64,000 bases of DNA from Aliidiomarina maris (lineage in GTDB: Bacteria; Pseudomonadota; Gammaproteobacteria; Enterobacterales; Alteromonadaceae). A model generated the notes under the pieces. That model did no database searches, was not told where the DNA came from, and saw nothing but the letters and a program-made list of their open reading frames with translations. This document shows, in pieces, positions 1-8,766 of this stretch (the stretch's first letter is position 1; the number at the start of each line of letters is the position of its first letter). The stretch is taken from assembly GCF_003987335.1 (NCBI RefSeq), contig NZ_PIPK01000002.1, positions 248,001 through 312,000 on the forward strand, given 5' to 3'. The position numbers were made by a program, and so were the translations under genes.

Positions 1-2
1 TT

Positions 3-545
3 ATGCTCACTCCAGAATCTTCACCGACTTCAGCCACGCTGGCGGTTAATTACCGTCAGGTTGACCGTAAGTACATTCGTCAGTTACGTGTGGAAATATC
101 GCTACAACTTGTTTTAATCATTGGGCTTGCGCTTTTTTACACCTATTTTGCCCCTGTGGATTGGCGCTGGATTGGGATTAGTTTGGCGGTGGTAGTGACA
201 CTGATCTGGCTTTTGATGGTATTGCTCTGGGCACCTAGACGCTATCAGTTCACGGGCTACGATGCCCGTGAACTTGATGTGCATTACCGCACTGGTGCAC
301 TGTGGCGCCGCCAAGTAGCAGTGCCTGTGAGTCGCATTCAGCACGTTGAGATTGCCCAAGGCATGATAGCGCGCACCTTAGGCTTGAGCCAGTTAGTCAT
401 TTATACCGCAGGTGGCAGCGGTTCCGACTTGGCGATTCCCGGCCTTCCCTTAGCACTCGCAGAGCGCTTGCGCGATCAGTTGCTGGATCAAGTCGCAGCG
501 CGGGCCGCTGAGGAAACCGAACATATGGCAGAGCCGCAAGCATGA
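3..545 (+). CDS. PH domain membrane protein, YdbS-like
   Basis: Small inner-membrane protein of the bacterial PH-domain (bPH_2, YdbS) family. Two hydrophobic segments lie at about residues 34-50 and 56-75. A beta-rich cytoplasmic domain follows, with the family signature region around YQFTGYDARELDVHYRTG and PVSRIQHVEI. The length of 180 residues is normal for the family. The ATG begins two bases into the window, so an upstream start cannot be excluded. It overlaps the next gene by 4 bases (ATGA), and YdbS/YdbT pairs are commonly adjacent in bacteria. The cellular role of this family is poorly defined; membrane or envelope homeostasis has been proposed. Confidence 0.85.
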   Translation: MLTPESSPTSATLAVNYRQVDRKYIRQLRVEISLQLVLIIGLALFYTYFAPVDWRWIGISLAVVVTLIWLLMVLLWAPRRYQFTGYDARELDVHYRTGALWRRQVAVPVSRIQHVEIAQGMIARTLGLSQLVIYTAGGSGSDLAIPGLPLALAERLRDQLLDQVAARAAEETEHMAEPQA

Positions 546-2023
546 ATTTACAACGCGTCGCGTGGATAGCGCTGATCTACTTTTTTGCCCGCTCAATTCG
601 GGTCGCTATCAGTCAGCTCAGTAATTTATGGCCCCTGTTGGTCGTGTTTTTCACTGCCGGTGCCGAGCTACGCGGGCTTATTTTGCTCGGCGTGGCTATT
701 GTGGTGCCAACCTTTTTGCTTGTGTTTACGGTGTTGAGCTGGTGGTTTTTTCGCTATGCCTTAAATGAGCACAGCCTGCATGTGCGCGAGGGCATTATCT
801 GGCGCAAGCAACTGACCTTAGACTTTGCCCGCATTCAACAAGCTGATGTACGTGAACCTTGGTACTTCCGCCCGTTCAAGCTAGCGATATTGGGCGTTGA
901 AAGCGCAGGATCAGACAGCAAAGAAGTGCAAATTGCCGGCCTGAGTACGCCCGCTGCATACCGTATGAAAGAAAAGATGCTGGCCGAAACCGCGATTGAC
1001 ACCGACGTGAGCGAAGGACTCGAAGCACAACAGCACACCGCGCAAGCGTCTACCCGCCATATCTTTAGCCTGCCGGTTACCGAAGTCGCGCGCTATGGAT
1101 TGATTTATAACCCAGTATTGCTGTTATTACCGATTCTGGCGTATCCGTTGGGTCAAGCCAATGTGGTCGACGATTATGTCATGCCGTACTTAAACCCCTT
1201 GCTTGACTCACTAGAACGCTTTCAGGCCGACGAGTCGCTATGGCTGACTATCGCCATTATCGCACTTTTAAGCTTGGCTATAGTGGTCGGATTGTCCGTA
1301 TTACTGGCGATTATCCGCTTCTACGGATATCAGTTAACTGCCCAAGGGTCCCGTTACCATGCCAAAATGGGGTTAATTTCGGTGACCAGCCGCAGCTTTC
1401 AATACGTGCGATTACAACGTGTTGTACTGCAACAAGGTTTTATTGCGCTGTGGTTACGCCGTTTTAGTCTGCGCATTAACCAATCGGGGCAAGGCCGGCA
1501 ACAACAGCAAACCGACAAAGTGTTTTTTGTGCCTGTGCTGAATGCCGAGCGCCAGCAACAATTGGCGACTGAGCTGCAATTGGAAACCCCGACATGGCAG
1601 GGTTTCCATTGGGCAAGCACGCTGCTGCCATGGCTGATGACCACACTCTTCATTACCCTCGCTGTGGCTTTAATCAGTCAGTTTTCCTGGACAGCAATTG
1701 GGTATGCACTGACGATCAGCGCTATCGCGGGCGTGCCAATTCAATGGCAGATGTGGAGAAAGCGCGCGTTCTTCCTGGGCGACTATTGGCTCGCGACACG
1801 CCATGGTTTGTTCGGACAACAGCAACGCTTTATCCCCAGCGTGAAGATTCAGCAGGTTACATTGCAGCAAGGGCCTTGGCTGCGGCTGTGGGGTAGTGCC
1901 AAATTGCATGTTTATAGTGCAGCAGGACGCGAAACTATTGCGTGGTTGCCCTATGCACAAATAAAAACGCTGCAACAGCAACTGTTGCAGCGTAGTACTG
2001 ACTTTAAAGGTCGTTGGATGTAG
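542..2023 (+). CDS. PH domain membrane protein, YdbT-like
   Basis: Larger partner of the preceding YdbS-like gene. It has repeated units of paired transmembrane helices followed by bPH_2 domains: helices at roughly residues 15-75, 190-260 and 355-400, each followed by a beta-rich block. Recurrent motifs are RIQQADV, RLQRVVLQQG and KIQQVTLQQGPW, which are three copies of the same PH-domain strand. The length of 493 fits YdbT. It is translationally coupled to the upstream gene by an ATGA overlap. A perfect 11-bp inverted repeat sits within its last 20 codons (separate entry). The function of the family is not established. Confidence 0.85.
   Translation: MNLQRVAWIALIYFFARSIRVAISQLSNLWPLLVVFFTAGAELRGLILLGVAIVVPTFLLVFTVLSWWFFRYALNEHSLHVREGIIWRKQLTLDFARIQQADVREPWYFRPFKLAILGVESAGSDSKEVQIAGLSTPAAYRMKEKMLAETAIDTDVSEGLEAQQHTAQASTRHIFSLPVTEVARYGLIYNPVLLLLPILAYPLGQANVVDDYVMPYLNPLLDSLERFQADESLWLTIAIIALLSLAIVVGLSVLLAIIRFYGYQLTAQGSRYHAKMGLISVTSRSFQYVRLQRVVLQQGFIALWLRRFSLRINQSGQGRQQQQTDKVFFVPVLNAERQQQLATELQLETPTWQGFHWASTLLPWLMTTLFITLAVALISQFSWTAIGYALTISAIAGVPIQWQMWRKRAFFLGDYWLATRHGLFGQQQRFIPSVKIQQVTLQQGPWLRLWGSAKLHVYSAAGRETIAWLPYAQIKTLQQQLLQRSTDFKGRWM
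1968..1992. repeat. perfect 11-bp inverted repeat, 3-bp loop
   Basis: CGCTGCAACAG, spacer CAA, CTGTTGCAGCG form a perfect hairpin inside the last codons of the YdbT-like gene, encoding a Gln/Leu-rich stretch. No T-run follows, so it is not a classical intrinsic terminator. It lies about 30 bp before the stop codon, facing a convergent gene. Confidence 0.6.
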
Positions 2024-2043
2024 GCTTAGCCGCGGCCAAGTAC

Positions 2044-2565
2044 TTAGTCCTGGCTTCGCTGGCGACGCTCGCCACGCTGACGTGGGCTCTCACCCTCGCT
2101 GCGTTCAGCGCGTGCTTGCTGGCGCTGTTCACGTACGTGGGCACGAATTGCATCGCCGTGCTCGCGGATTTGTTCACGGCGCTCTGCTCGCATAGCGGCG
2201 TGCTCTGCGCGGCGCTGCTCGCCTAATTCAGCAAAATCTTGCGCCGATAACTCACCTTTATTGTGCTGGTCAAGTTGTGCGAATGCTGCTCGCGAACGCT
2301 CTTCTGCGCGCGCAACCGCTGCGGCCACAAACTCTTCCTCGCTGATATAGCCGTCATTATTGGTGTCTAAATTAGCGAACCACTGGTGACGGCGGTTTTC
2401 ACGCTCAGCTTCTGTTAAGCGCTCTACACGTGGACCATCGCCGCGCTTAAACTCACCACGTTTACCCTCACCACGCTCATACCCTTGGCTGGCACTCGCG
2501 CTACCGGCAACAACTAATAACGCCATTAATGACATGCTTGCTACTTGCTTGATTGATGTTTTCAT
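2044..2565 (-). CDS. periplasmic EF-hand protein
   Basis: A signal peptide covers about residues 1-25 (KQVASMSLMALLVVAGSASA). A Gly/Arg/Lys-rich linker follows, then a canonical EF-hand loop DTNNDGYISEEE at about residues 68-79 and a degenerate second loop DQHNKGELSAQD at about 98-109. The C-terminal third is an Arg/Glu/Ala-rich helical tail. A calcium-binding or calcium-sensing role in the periplasm is inferred from the first loop. It lies 91 bp downstream of the response regulator, on the same strand, so it may belong to the same transcript or be a target of that system. A broader EF-hand family name cannot be given. Confidence 0.8.
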   Translation of the reverse strand: MKTSIKQVASMSLMALLVVAGSASASQGYERGEGKRGEFKRGDGPRVERLTEAERENRRHQWFANLDTNNDGYISEEEFVAAAVARAEERSRAAFAQLDQHNKGELSAQDFAELGEQRRAEHAAMRAERREQIREHGDAIRAHVREQRQQARAERSEGESPRQRGERRQRSQD

Positions 2566-2656
2566 AACTTTTCCACCTTGCTAACTCTATGTGTGAACTT
2601 ACAAGGCTAAATATATGCCCACAATGTGCAGTGAGTATGCGCCAAATGTGGATAAA

Positions 2657-3361
2657 TTATGGAGGTGTTGGCCATTCAAAACGGTAACCAACGCCATACA
2701 CAGAATGGAGCAGCTGCAGCTCAGGCGCAACCTGCTGTAGCTTGATGCGTAAGTTCTTAATGTGGCTATCAATGGTTCTGTCTGACACAACCCGGTAATC
2801 ATCATACGCCGCCTGCACCAACTGGTCGCGGCGAAACACTCGCCCTGGCTGCTTCTGTAACGTGTCTAATAGTCTGAATTCCACTGGTGTTAAGTCAATA
2901 GGTTGCCCATTTAAACGCGCGGTATACGAGTCCGTATCGAGCTGTAAGCCGGTATTCGGCTGTGCAGTCGCGCCCTGTTGCCAGCGATGCCGACGTACAA
3001 TGGCTTCAACCCGGGCGACCACTTCGCGGGGGCTAAACGGCTTACAAATATAATCGTCGGCGCCCAAGCGCAGCCCAAGTAACCGGTCAATTTCATCGTG
3101 GCGGGCAGTCAGGAAAATCACTGGCACGTGGGAGAATTCACGCAGCTGCTGACACACTGCCAGCCCATCTAAGCTAGGCAGCATAATGTCTAAGATCACC
3201 ACGTCAAAATCATTCGCGCCCGCCGCTTTCAGTCGCTCAAGCGCCGCTGCCCCGTCACTTTCAAGGGTGACCTGCATGCCAGCATGCTGCAAGTAGTCGC
3301 GCAGCAAGCCTTGAATATCGGCTTCATCTTCTACTACCAAAATTGAGGCTGCATCAGGCAT
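2657..3361 (-). CDS. OmpR/PhoB-family response regulator (BaeR-like)
   Basis: DNA-binding response regulator of 234 residues. The receiver domain (about 5-120) has acidic residues VVEDEAD near the N-terminus, phospho-acceptor Asp in DVVILDIMLPSLDG, Thr in FLTAR and Lys in CKPFSPREV. The C-terminal winged helix (about 135-230) has the typical segments LTPVEFRLLDTL and RTIDSHIKNLRIKL. It overlaps the sensor kinase gene by 8 bases and clearly pairs with it. The RR and kinase resemble the BaeSR envelope-stress branch, an assignment from overall architecture only. Placement immediately after pqiABC suggests an envelope-stress input. Confidence 0.92.
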   Translation of the reverse strand: MPDAASILVVEDEADIQGLLRDYLQHAGMQVTLESDGAAALERLKAAGANDFDVVILDIMLPSLDGLAVCQQLREFSHVPVIFLTARHDEIDRLLGLRLGADDYICKPFSPREVVARVEAIVRRHRWQQGATAQPNTGLQLDTDSYTARLNGQPIDLTPVEFRLLDTLQKQPGRVFRRDQLVQAAYDDYRVVSDRTIDSHIKNLRIKLQQVAPELQLLHSVYGVGYRFEWPTPP

Positions 3362-4841
3362 GCTCGGCTCCCGTTAAACTATCTAGCGCACCCCGGCCCT
3401 GCGTACTTAGCGTTACCTCGACACGTAGCCCACCCAGCTGACTCGGTCTGGCAATGACGTCGCCGCCATGGGCGTGGGCAATGCGTTGTACCAGGGTAAG
3501 GCCAAGACCCGAACCGCCCTTGGCCCGATTACGTGACGAATCGACCCGATATAAACGCTCGAAAATACGCGACAACGCATGCTCAGGCACGCCAGGCGCA
3601 CTGTCTTCAAGCACTAATACGACTTGGCTGGGCGCAATCTCTAAACGCAGTGAAATTTGCCCCGGCGCATCGGTGTAACATAACGAATTCGACCACAGGT
3701 TTTGTAGCAACTGCGCTAAACGCTCAGGGTCGGCTTGTACCCAAGCAGGCTGTGATGGCGCGTGCAAACTGACTTCGATACCTGGGATTGCCTCCGCTTG
3801 GTGTGCAAGGCTTGGCCACATACGTTGCAGCCATTCACTCATATCCAAGTCCTGCCAGCGGTAAGTCAATGAGCCGATATCGGCTTGCGCCAATGTATGT
3901 ACATCATCAACCAGTTGAGTGAGTTGCCTGACTTGCCCCTGTAACAAGCCCATCTGCTGCGCATCTAGACTGCGGATGCCGTCTTCGATGGCTTCTAATT
4001 CGGCCTGTAAAATGGTCAAAGGTGTGCGTAGCTCGTGGGCGACATCGGCCATAAAGTCACGGCGTTGCTGAGTCGCTGACTGCAATGAGCTGGCAAGACG
4101 GTTAATGTCAGTACTTAACTGAGCCAAGTCGTCACGCCCCGTGGCGGGCAAACGCACATCATACTGACCACGCGCTAAGCTGCGTGTTGCCTGAGTTAAC
4201 ACGTTTACGCGCTGACGCAAACGTCGCGCCAGCCAGCCCGCAGCTATCGCAGCAGCCAAAATAGCCAAGCCTGCGGCTATCGCTATAGCGCTTAGCTGTT
4301 GTTGTTGAAAAACGCTGTCGATGGGCTGCATCGGGCCTTCAGGCCGCAAGCTGACTAAATAACCCACCTGACGCACGGGGTCGCCCGCCAGAATAGGCAC
4401 CTCAATAACACTTTGCTCACTCGTGCGTAAGTCGCGCCCGCTAACCCGTGTGCCATCAATGTCATACAAACTAATATCACGAAAGTTAAAACGGCTGGCA
4501 GGGCCGCTTAAAGGAGCTCGCTCTTCTCTGGCGGAACGCGCGTCACTGCGCCACTGCGCAGCCGTTAGCCCGGCCAATAAGCGTCTTGCACCGCCGCGCT
4601 GAATATCATCGAGCTGCTGAAACTGAAAGTTCTCGTCGCGTAACCTTTGCACATCGTAAAAATCTGCCACCAACACTGCTAGCTCTTGTAAACGCTGCTG
4701 CTCTTGGGCGGCTAAATAGGCGTTAAAGTTGTAGGTAAAATAGAAACGCAGCCCAAGCATAGACAGCACCACCAGCGCCAAGCCGACGCCGGCGATAGCA
4801 AGAAAAAACTGCCATGTGGTGCTTAGAGAGCTGCGCAGCAT
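3354..4841 (-). CDS. sensor histidine kinase (BaeS-like)
   Basis: Membrane sensor kinase of 495 residues. An N-terminal transmembrane helix (about 10-32) is followed by a periplasmic sensor region (about 33-180) and a second helix near 185-205. The HAMP domain (about 206-258) precedes HisKA, whose phospho-His is in DVAHELRTPLT. HATPase_c has the G-box SGLGLTLVQRIAHAHGG. It overlaps the response regulator gene downstream and starts 18 bp after the pqiC stop, so it is probably cotranscribed with pqiABC. The stimulus is not readable from the sequence. Confidence 0.92.
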   Translation of the reverse strand: MLRSSLSTTWQFFLAIAGVGLALVVLSMLGLRFYFTYNFNAYLAAQEQQRLQELAVLVADFYDVQRLRDENFQFQQLDDIQRGGARRLLAGLTAAQWRSDARSAREERAPLSGPASRFNFRDISLYDIDGTRVSGRDLRTSEQSVIEVPILAGDPVRQVGYLVSLRPEGPMQPIDSVFQQQQLSAIAIAAGLAILAAAIAAGWLARRLRQRVNVLTQATRSLARGQYDVRLPATGRDDLAQLSTDINRLASSLQSATQQRRDFMADVAHELRTPLTILQAELEAIEDGIRSLDAQQMGLLQGQVRQLTQLVDDVHTLAQADIGSLTYRWQDLDMSEWLQRMWPSLAHQAEAIPGIEVSLHAPSQPAWVQADPERLAQLLQNLWSNSLCYTDAPGQISLRLEIAPSQVVLVLEDSAPGVPEHALSRIFERLYRVDSSRNRAKGGSGLGLTLVQRIAHAHGGDVIARPSQLGGLRVEVTLSTQGRGALDSLTGAEHA

Positions 4842-4859
4842 GCTGATGCCTTGAAAGGA

Positions 4860-5468
4860 CTAAAGTTGTAGCGTGCCATTGTGCGTAAGTTGCTCGGCAA
4901 TCTCAACTAAGCTTTGCTGCCAAGCTTGATTCAGTGCTTCGACAAGCGCTGGGTAGCCATCGGCACTCAAACCTTGATACTGATGAAACTGGCCATGCGC
5001 CACATACCCTTGGTTGGCGTCACGCAACTGCCATTGGCCACCGACAACCGCTTGCTGTCGCGAGTTCAAGTGAAATTCATCGACCACGATATCGAGACGA
5101 TAATCCAGACTACGTAAATGCGCGCTACCATGAATAGACAACCAACTATGGTTGGGTAATTGAGCGGCGAGGCCAAGCCGAAGCTGGCGCTGAAGCTGTC
5201 TGGGTAAAGGCTCTGCCCAGCGATGGTAATGGGCTTGATGGAGCTGATGACCGTCCTGCATGGTCACAATACTCTGACCGCTTAAAAATGCCGCCACTTC
5301 CACTTGGCCAATCACAATTTTAGCCCCAGACGCATTCGGTTCGCTTGTACTGATTGCGCTAAGTTCAGGCGCACTCAATAAGTATTGCTGTACCTGCGGC
5401 GTACTTGAGCATGCCGCTAAAGTGAGCAACAAAGCGCCAAGCGCAGCAAAGGTCCATCGTCGTATCAT
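4860..5468 (-). CDS. pqiC: PqiC (YmbA) outer-membrane lipoprotein
   Basis: ABC-type transport auxiliary lipoprotein of the PqiC family, 202 residues. A lipoprotein signal peptide ends with a lipobox LAAC, lipidated Cys at about residue 20. A DUF330-type domain follows, beginning with QQYLLSAP. In Pqi systems it anchors at the outer membrane and contacts the PqiB tunnel that bridges the periplasm for lipid transport. Its start overlaps the pqiB stop by one base, completing a pqiABC operon. Identity is well supported by order and lipobox. Confidence 0.9.
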   Translation of the reverse strand: MIRRWTFAALGALLLTLAACSSTPQVQQYLLSAPELSAISTSEPNASGAKIVIGQVEVAAFLSGQSIVTMQDGHQLHQAHYHRWAEPLPRQLQRQLRLGLAAQLPNHSWLSIHGSAHLRSLDYRLDIVVDEFHLNSRQQAVVGGQWQLRDANQGYVAHGQFHQYQGLSADGYPALVEALNQAWQQSLVEIAEQLTHNGTLQL

Positions 5469-7132
5469 TATCGTTGCTCCCGTCGTGGCTGTGGGTCTGC
5501 GGCTGGCGCGCGCTTAAATAGTATCGAACTAGGCTGCTCACCTAATGACTCAGCAAATGGCTCTAAGTCACTTAAAATGCGCTCTAAGCTTTGAATAGCG
5601 CGGGTGGCGTCATTGTATGCCGGTGCATCAGTAGAATACCCTGATAATAAGCGCTCAAGCTCGTCTAAGGTGCCTTGCAAACGCGCTGGTAATTGCTGCA
5701 TTTCCGGCTGCGACATGAGCGCCTGCAATGAAGTACTCAACTGCTCGACAGCCTGAAGCGTTTGCTCCGATGCAGTCAGTGAGCGCTCAGCTTGCTCACC
5801 AATCGCGCCGAAATCAATCTGGTTCAGATTATCTACGAGCGCGGCAATTCGGCTCTCCAGCGAGCCGCTGCCACCAGAAAGCATCGGAAACAGCGGGTAA
5901 TCATAGTCATGTTCTGCCAGTTGCAATGGTGCATCGCTAAACACCAAATCAATGAACTGCGCGCCCGTGATAATATTGCCCGATTGCAACTGTGCGCGTA
6001 GCCCACGCGCAAAAGCCCGCTGCATTTGCTGCTGCCAATTTTGCATGTCTAAATCACCAAAGCTTGGACCTAAACGTTCAGGCTCAATCCGAATCAGCAC
6101 CGGCACTTCTTGCTGCATCAGCCGCTGCCCAAGGCCCTCACCGCCGGTGTATGGCACTTGCAATACAGTGCCAATGCGAATGCCCCGAAACTCAATCGGC
6201 GCGCCCACACTCAAACCACGTACGCTTTGCTCCACCAGCATGATGTAATCGGCGTATTGGGTAAAACCTTCCTGCTGAGCCGACTCGCGGTCGCGGTACA
6301 AGGTGAACTCAGTATCTTGGGCTACGCGCTCGCCCGCTGGCCCTTCGTTAAGAAAGTCAAAGGTAATACCGCCGACTAAGATCGATTCTAATGAGCCCAT
6401 GTCAATGCGTACACCATCAGCGCCGAGTTGAAATGACACCCCTGAACTTTGCCAAAAACGCACCCGGTCAGACACTAAATCTGAAAAGGGTTGCTGTATA
6501 AACACGCGAAATTCATTGCGCTGGTTGTCGATATTAAATTCCGCTGATTGAATACGACCCACGGTATAGCCGCGAAACGTGACTGGGTCGCCTGGGTTTA
6601 ATTGATTACCATGGTCACTGTGTAAGCGCACACTTACGCCCGCTTCGCCACGTCGCATCACTGGGGGTTGCGCTAACGTTTCAAAGTGGCGCTGCCCAGG
6701 TTCACCGATTCCGGGTTCAAGTTCAATATACGCACCTGATAAAATGGTACCTAACCCACTGACACCATCACGCCCTACTCGCGGCTTAACCACCCAAAAC
6801 TGCGCATCTTCAGTGAGCATATTGTCGGTACCATCGAACATACGTATCGCCGCACGAGCTTGGGTAAAGTCATCCGTCAAGGACACACTTTCAACCCGTC
6901 CCACCGCCACTTCTTTGACTTTGACCATAGTTTTGCCGGCTTCAACACCTTCGGCATTCAGCATAGTCAGATGTACCAATGCACCACGCTGGCTTAAGGT
7001 GTCGTAGGCCATCCAAATGCCAATCGCCAATGCAACCGCTGGTACCAACCATATCGATGAAATACGCCGCGCCCGACCCCGTCTGGCTTTGCCAAACGTT
7101 TGGTCAAGGGTGTCATCAATGGGATTGCTCAT
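5468..7132 (-). CDS. pqiB: PqiB, MCE-domain lipid transport protein
   Basis: Intermembrane transport protein of 554 residues. One N-terminal transmembrane helix (about 25-45) precedes three successive MCE/MlaD domains: around 45-135, 160-245 and 290-395, with repeated motifs such as KTMVKVKEVAVGRVESV, GDPVTFRGYTVGRIQS and GAPIEFRGIRIGTV. A long helical C-terminal region (about 430-540) follows, matching the needle of PqiB hexamers. It overlaps pqiA by 17 bases and pqiC by one. The length matches E. coli PqiB (about 546). Confidence 0.93.
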   Translation of the reverse strand: MSNPIDDTLDQTFGKARRGRARRISSIWLVPAVALAIGIWMAYDTLSQRGALVHLTMLNAEGVEAGKTMVKVKEVAVGRVESVSLTDDFTQARAAIRMFDGTDNMLTEDAQFWVVKPRVGRDGVSGLGTILSGAYIELEPGIGEPGQRHFETLAQPPVMRRGEAGVSVRLHSDHGNQLNPGDPVTFRGYTVGRIQSAEFNIDNQRNEFRVFIQQPFSDLVSDRVRFWQSSGVSFQLGADGVRIDMGSLESILVGGITFDFLNEGPAGERVAQDTEFTLYRDRESAQQEGFTQYADYIMLVEQSVRGLSVGAPIEFRGIRIGTVLQVPYTGGEGLGQRLMQQEVPVLIRIEPERLGPSFGDLDMQNWQQQMQRAFARGLRAQLQSGNIITGAQFIDLVFSDAPLQLAEHDYDYPLFPMLSGGSGSLESRIAALVDNLNQIDFGAIGEQAERSLTASEQTLQAVEQLSTSLQALMSQPEMQQLPARLQGTLDELERLLSGYSTDAPAYNDATRAIQSLERILSDLEPFAESLGEQPSSILFKRAPAADPQPRREQR

Positions 7133-8390
7133 GCATCCTTTCCTCTTCTAACTGGGCGACCCGATGGGGCTGCCACAATGCCTTAGGGTCAAATGCCATC
7201 GCAGCCAGCATGGTTAAAATAACCACTGCAGCAAAAGCAAGTGCAGCAGGGCCTGGTTGAATAGACAAAATCACGCCAGCTTGAATCAAGGCCACCATAA
7301 TGGCGACAACAAAGACATCAATCATAGACCATCGGCCAATAAATTCGACTATTCGATACCAACGCATGCGTTGTTGCTGTGTCATGGGGTCGGCACCAGC
7401 ACGGGCTCGTTGCACCACCAAGCATAACCAGGCCAAGACAATGATCTTAGCGACTGGAATCACAATACTGGCGAAAAAAATCACCGCCGCGACAAAGTAG
7501 GAGCCCAATTCAACCATTTGCCACACCCCACCCAAGATCGTCGACTCCGTGACCCCAATTAAGCTCTGGGTGCGCATCATCGGATACAGGTTAGCTGGAA
7601 CGTATAAGATGCTGGCTGCAATCAATAAGCCCCAGGTATGTTCGATGCTGTGCCGACCGGGCACTCGAATACGCCGCGCGCAACGCCGACAATGGCCCTG
7701 CTCAATGCGATTAAGTAATCCACAGGTACGGCAGCCGACCAACCCTTGTGACCACGCGTCGGTTCCGCTTACCGCCACGTACGGCGTTTTGGGCTCCCCC
7801 TTTAATGCAAACCACATCCAGTCGGAATCAACATTCGACACCGCTTTGACCATACACACCACATAAGCGCAGAACGCCCAAAATGACGGGCCTAAACTAA
7901 TTGATGCCATGCTTAATAGCTTGACTAAGCTGACCAACACGCCCACCAAGAACACGTCGGTCATTAACCACGGCTTGATATGGCTTAACGCCCGCGCTAG
8001 CCAAATACTACCGGGCAAATAGCGGCGCGACGCAATACCGGCATACACGTAGGTGACAGCGAGCAGATACATACCAGGTAAGATGACAATGGTGGCAATA
8101 ATGACCACTGCTAATGCGGGCCACTGGGTTGCTCGAAACGCAGTGGCGGTATCCAGCAGGACAATTTCAGTTTGGCTCGCACCTAAACTAAATTGCATAA
8201 ATGGGAATAACAGCGTCAGCATGAGCATAATCACCGCGCTGACACTATAAGCCAGCACGCGCTCCGCTGGCGCTTTAGGGCGGTAGGCTAATTCATGGTC
8301 GCAACGCGGGCATGACGCTGCTTCACCTGCGTGCAACGGCGGTAGCGTGACCACTAAGTCACATTCTGGACACGCTCGACGCCGCCGCAT
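7116..8390 (-). CDS. pqiA: PqiA integral membrane protein
   Basis: Inner-membrane component of the Pqi lipid transport system, 424 residues. It contains two PqiA modules, each with zinc-ribbon cysteine pairs (CPEC...CPRC near residues 8-34 and CRTC...CRRC near 222-241) followed by about four hydrophobic helices. The two-module, eight-helix architecture and length match E. coli PqiA. It is the first gene of pqiABC and starts 8 bp after the ubiK stop, so ubiK may be cotranscribed. Confidence 0.92.
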   Translation of the reverse strand: MRRRRACPECDLVVTLPPLHAGEAASCPRCDHELAYRPKAPAERVLAYSVSAVIMLMLTLLFPFMQFSLGASQTEIVLLDTATAFRATQWPALAVVIIATIVILPGMYLLAVTYVYAGIASRRYLPGSIWLARALSHIKPWLMTDVFLVGVLVSLVKLLSMASISLGPSFWAFCAYVVCMVKAVSNVDSDWMWFALKGEPKTPYVAVSGTDAWSQGLVGCRTCGLLNRIEQGHCRRCARRIRVPGRHSIEHTWGLLIAASILYVPANLYPMMRTQSLIGVTESTILGGVWQMVELGSYFVAAVIFFASIVIPVAKIIVLAWLCLVVQRARAGADPMTQQQRMRWYRIVEFIGRWSMIDVFVVAIMVALIQAGVILSIQPGPAALAFAAVVILTMLAAMAFDPKALWQPHRVAQLEEERMHEQSH

Positions 8391-8398
8391 TCGGTTAC

Positions 8399-8683
8399 TT
8401 ACTCACTTGGCTTGGTCGCAGCGTCACCGGCGTCCACATCTACTTTGGCGGGCTCGGAGGCTTGAGATTGCTTCTCTAACACTTCAATGCGCTGACGTAA
8501 GCGCAATAGCATCTGCTGCTGGACCTCAAATTCTTCGCGGCTTACCACATCCAGCTTACTCAGTTGCTGTTGCAATGTTTGTTTCACGCGGCCTTCGATG
8601 TTGTCAGCCATGTCACGTACGCCAGGTGGGATGCTGTCAGTAATTTGCTTCGCCAACTGCTCGATTTTTTTAGTGTCTATCAT
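8399..8683 (-). CDS. ubiK: UbiK, ubiquinone biosynthesis accessory factor
   Basis: Small coiled-coil protein of the BMFP/YqiC family, 94 residues. The N-terminal amphipathic segment MIDTKKIEQLAKQITDSIPPG and the helical heptad-like region to about residue 80 are diagnostic. In enterobacteria UbiK assists the aerobic ubiquinone biosynthesis complex with UbiJ and binds membranes as a trimer. The C-terminal acidic tail is variable in the family. It precedes pqiABC on the same strand and is divergent from rep. Confidence 0.9.
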   Translation of the reverse strand: MIDTKKIEQLAKQITDSIPPGVRDMADNIEGRVKQTLQQQLSKLDVVSREEFEVQQQMLLRLRQRIEVLEKQSQASEPAKVDVDAGDAATKPSE

Positions 8684-8766
8684 CGGATTACCTTGGTTTT
8701 ACTCCAGATACCTTAACTATAGCACGCCAAATGCGATAAACTCCTGCGATTACACAGAGGTCAATC

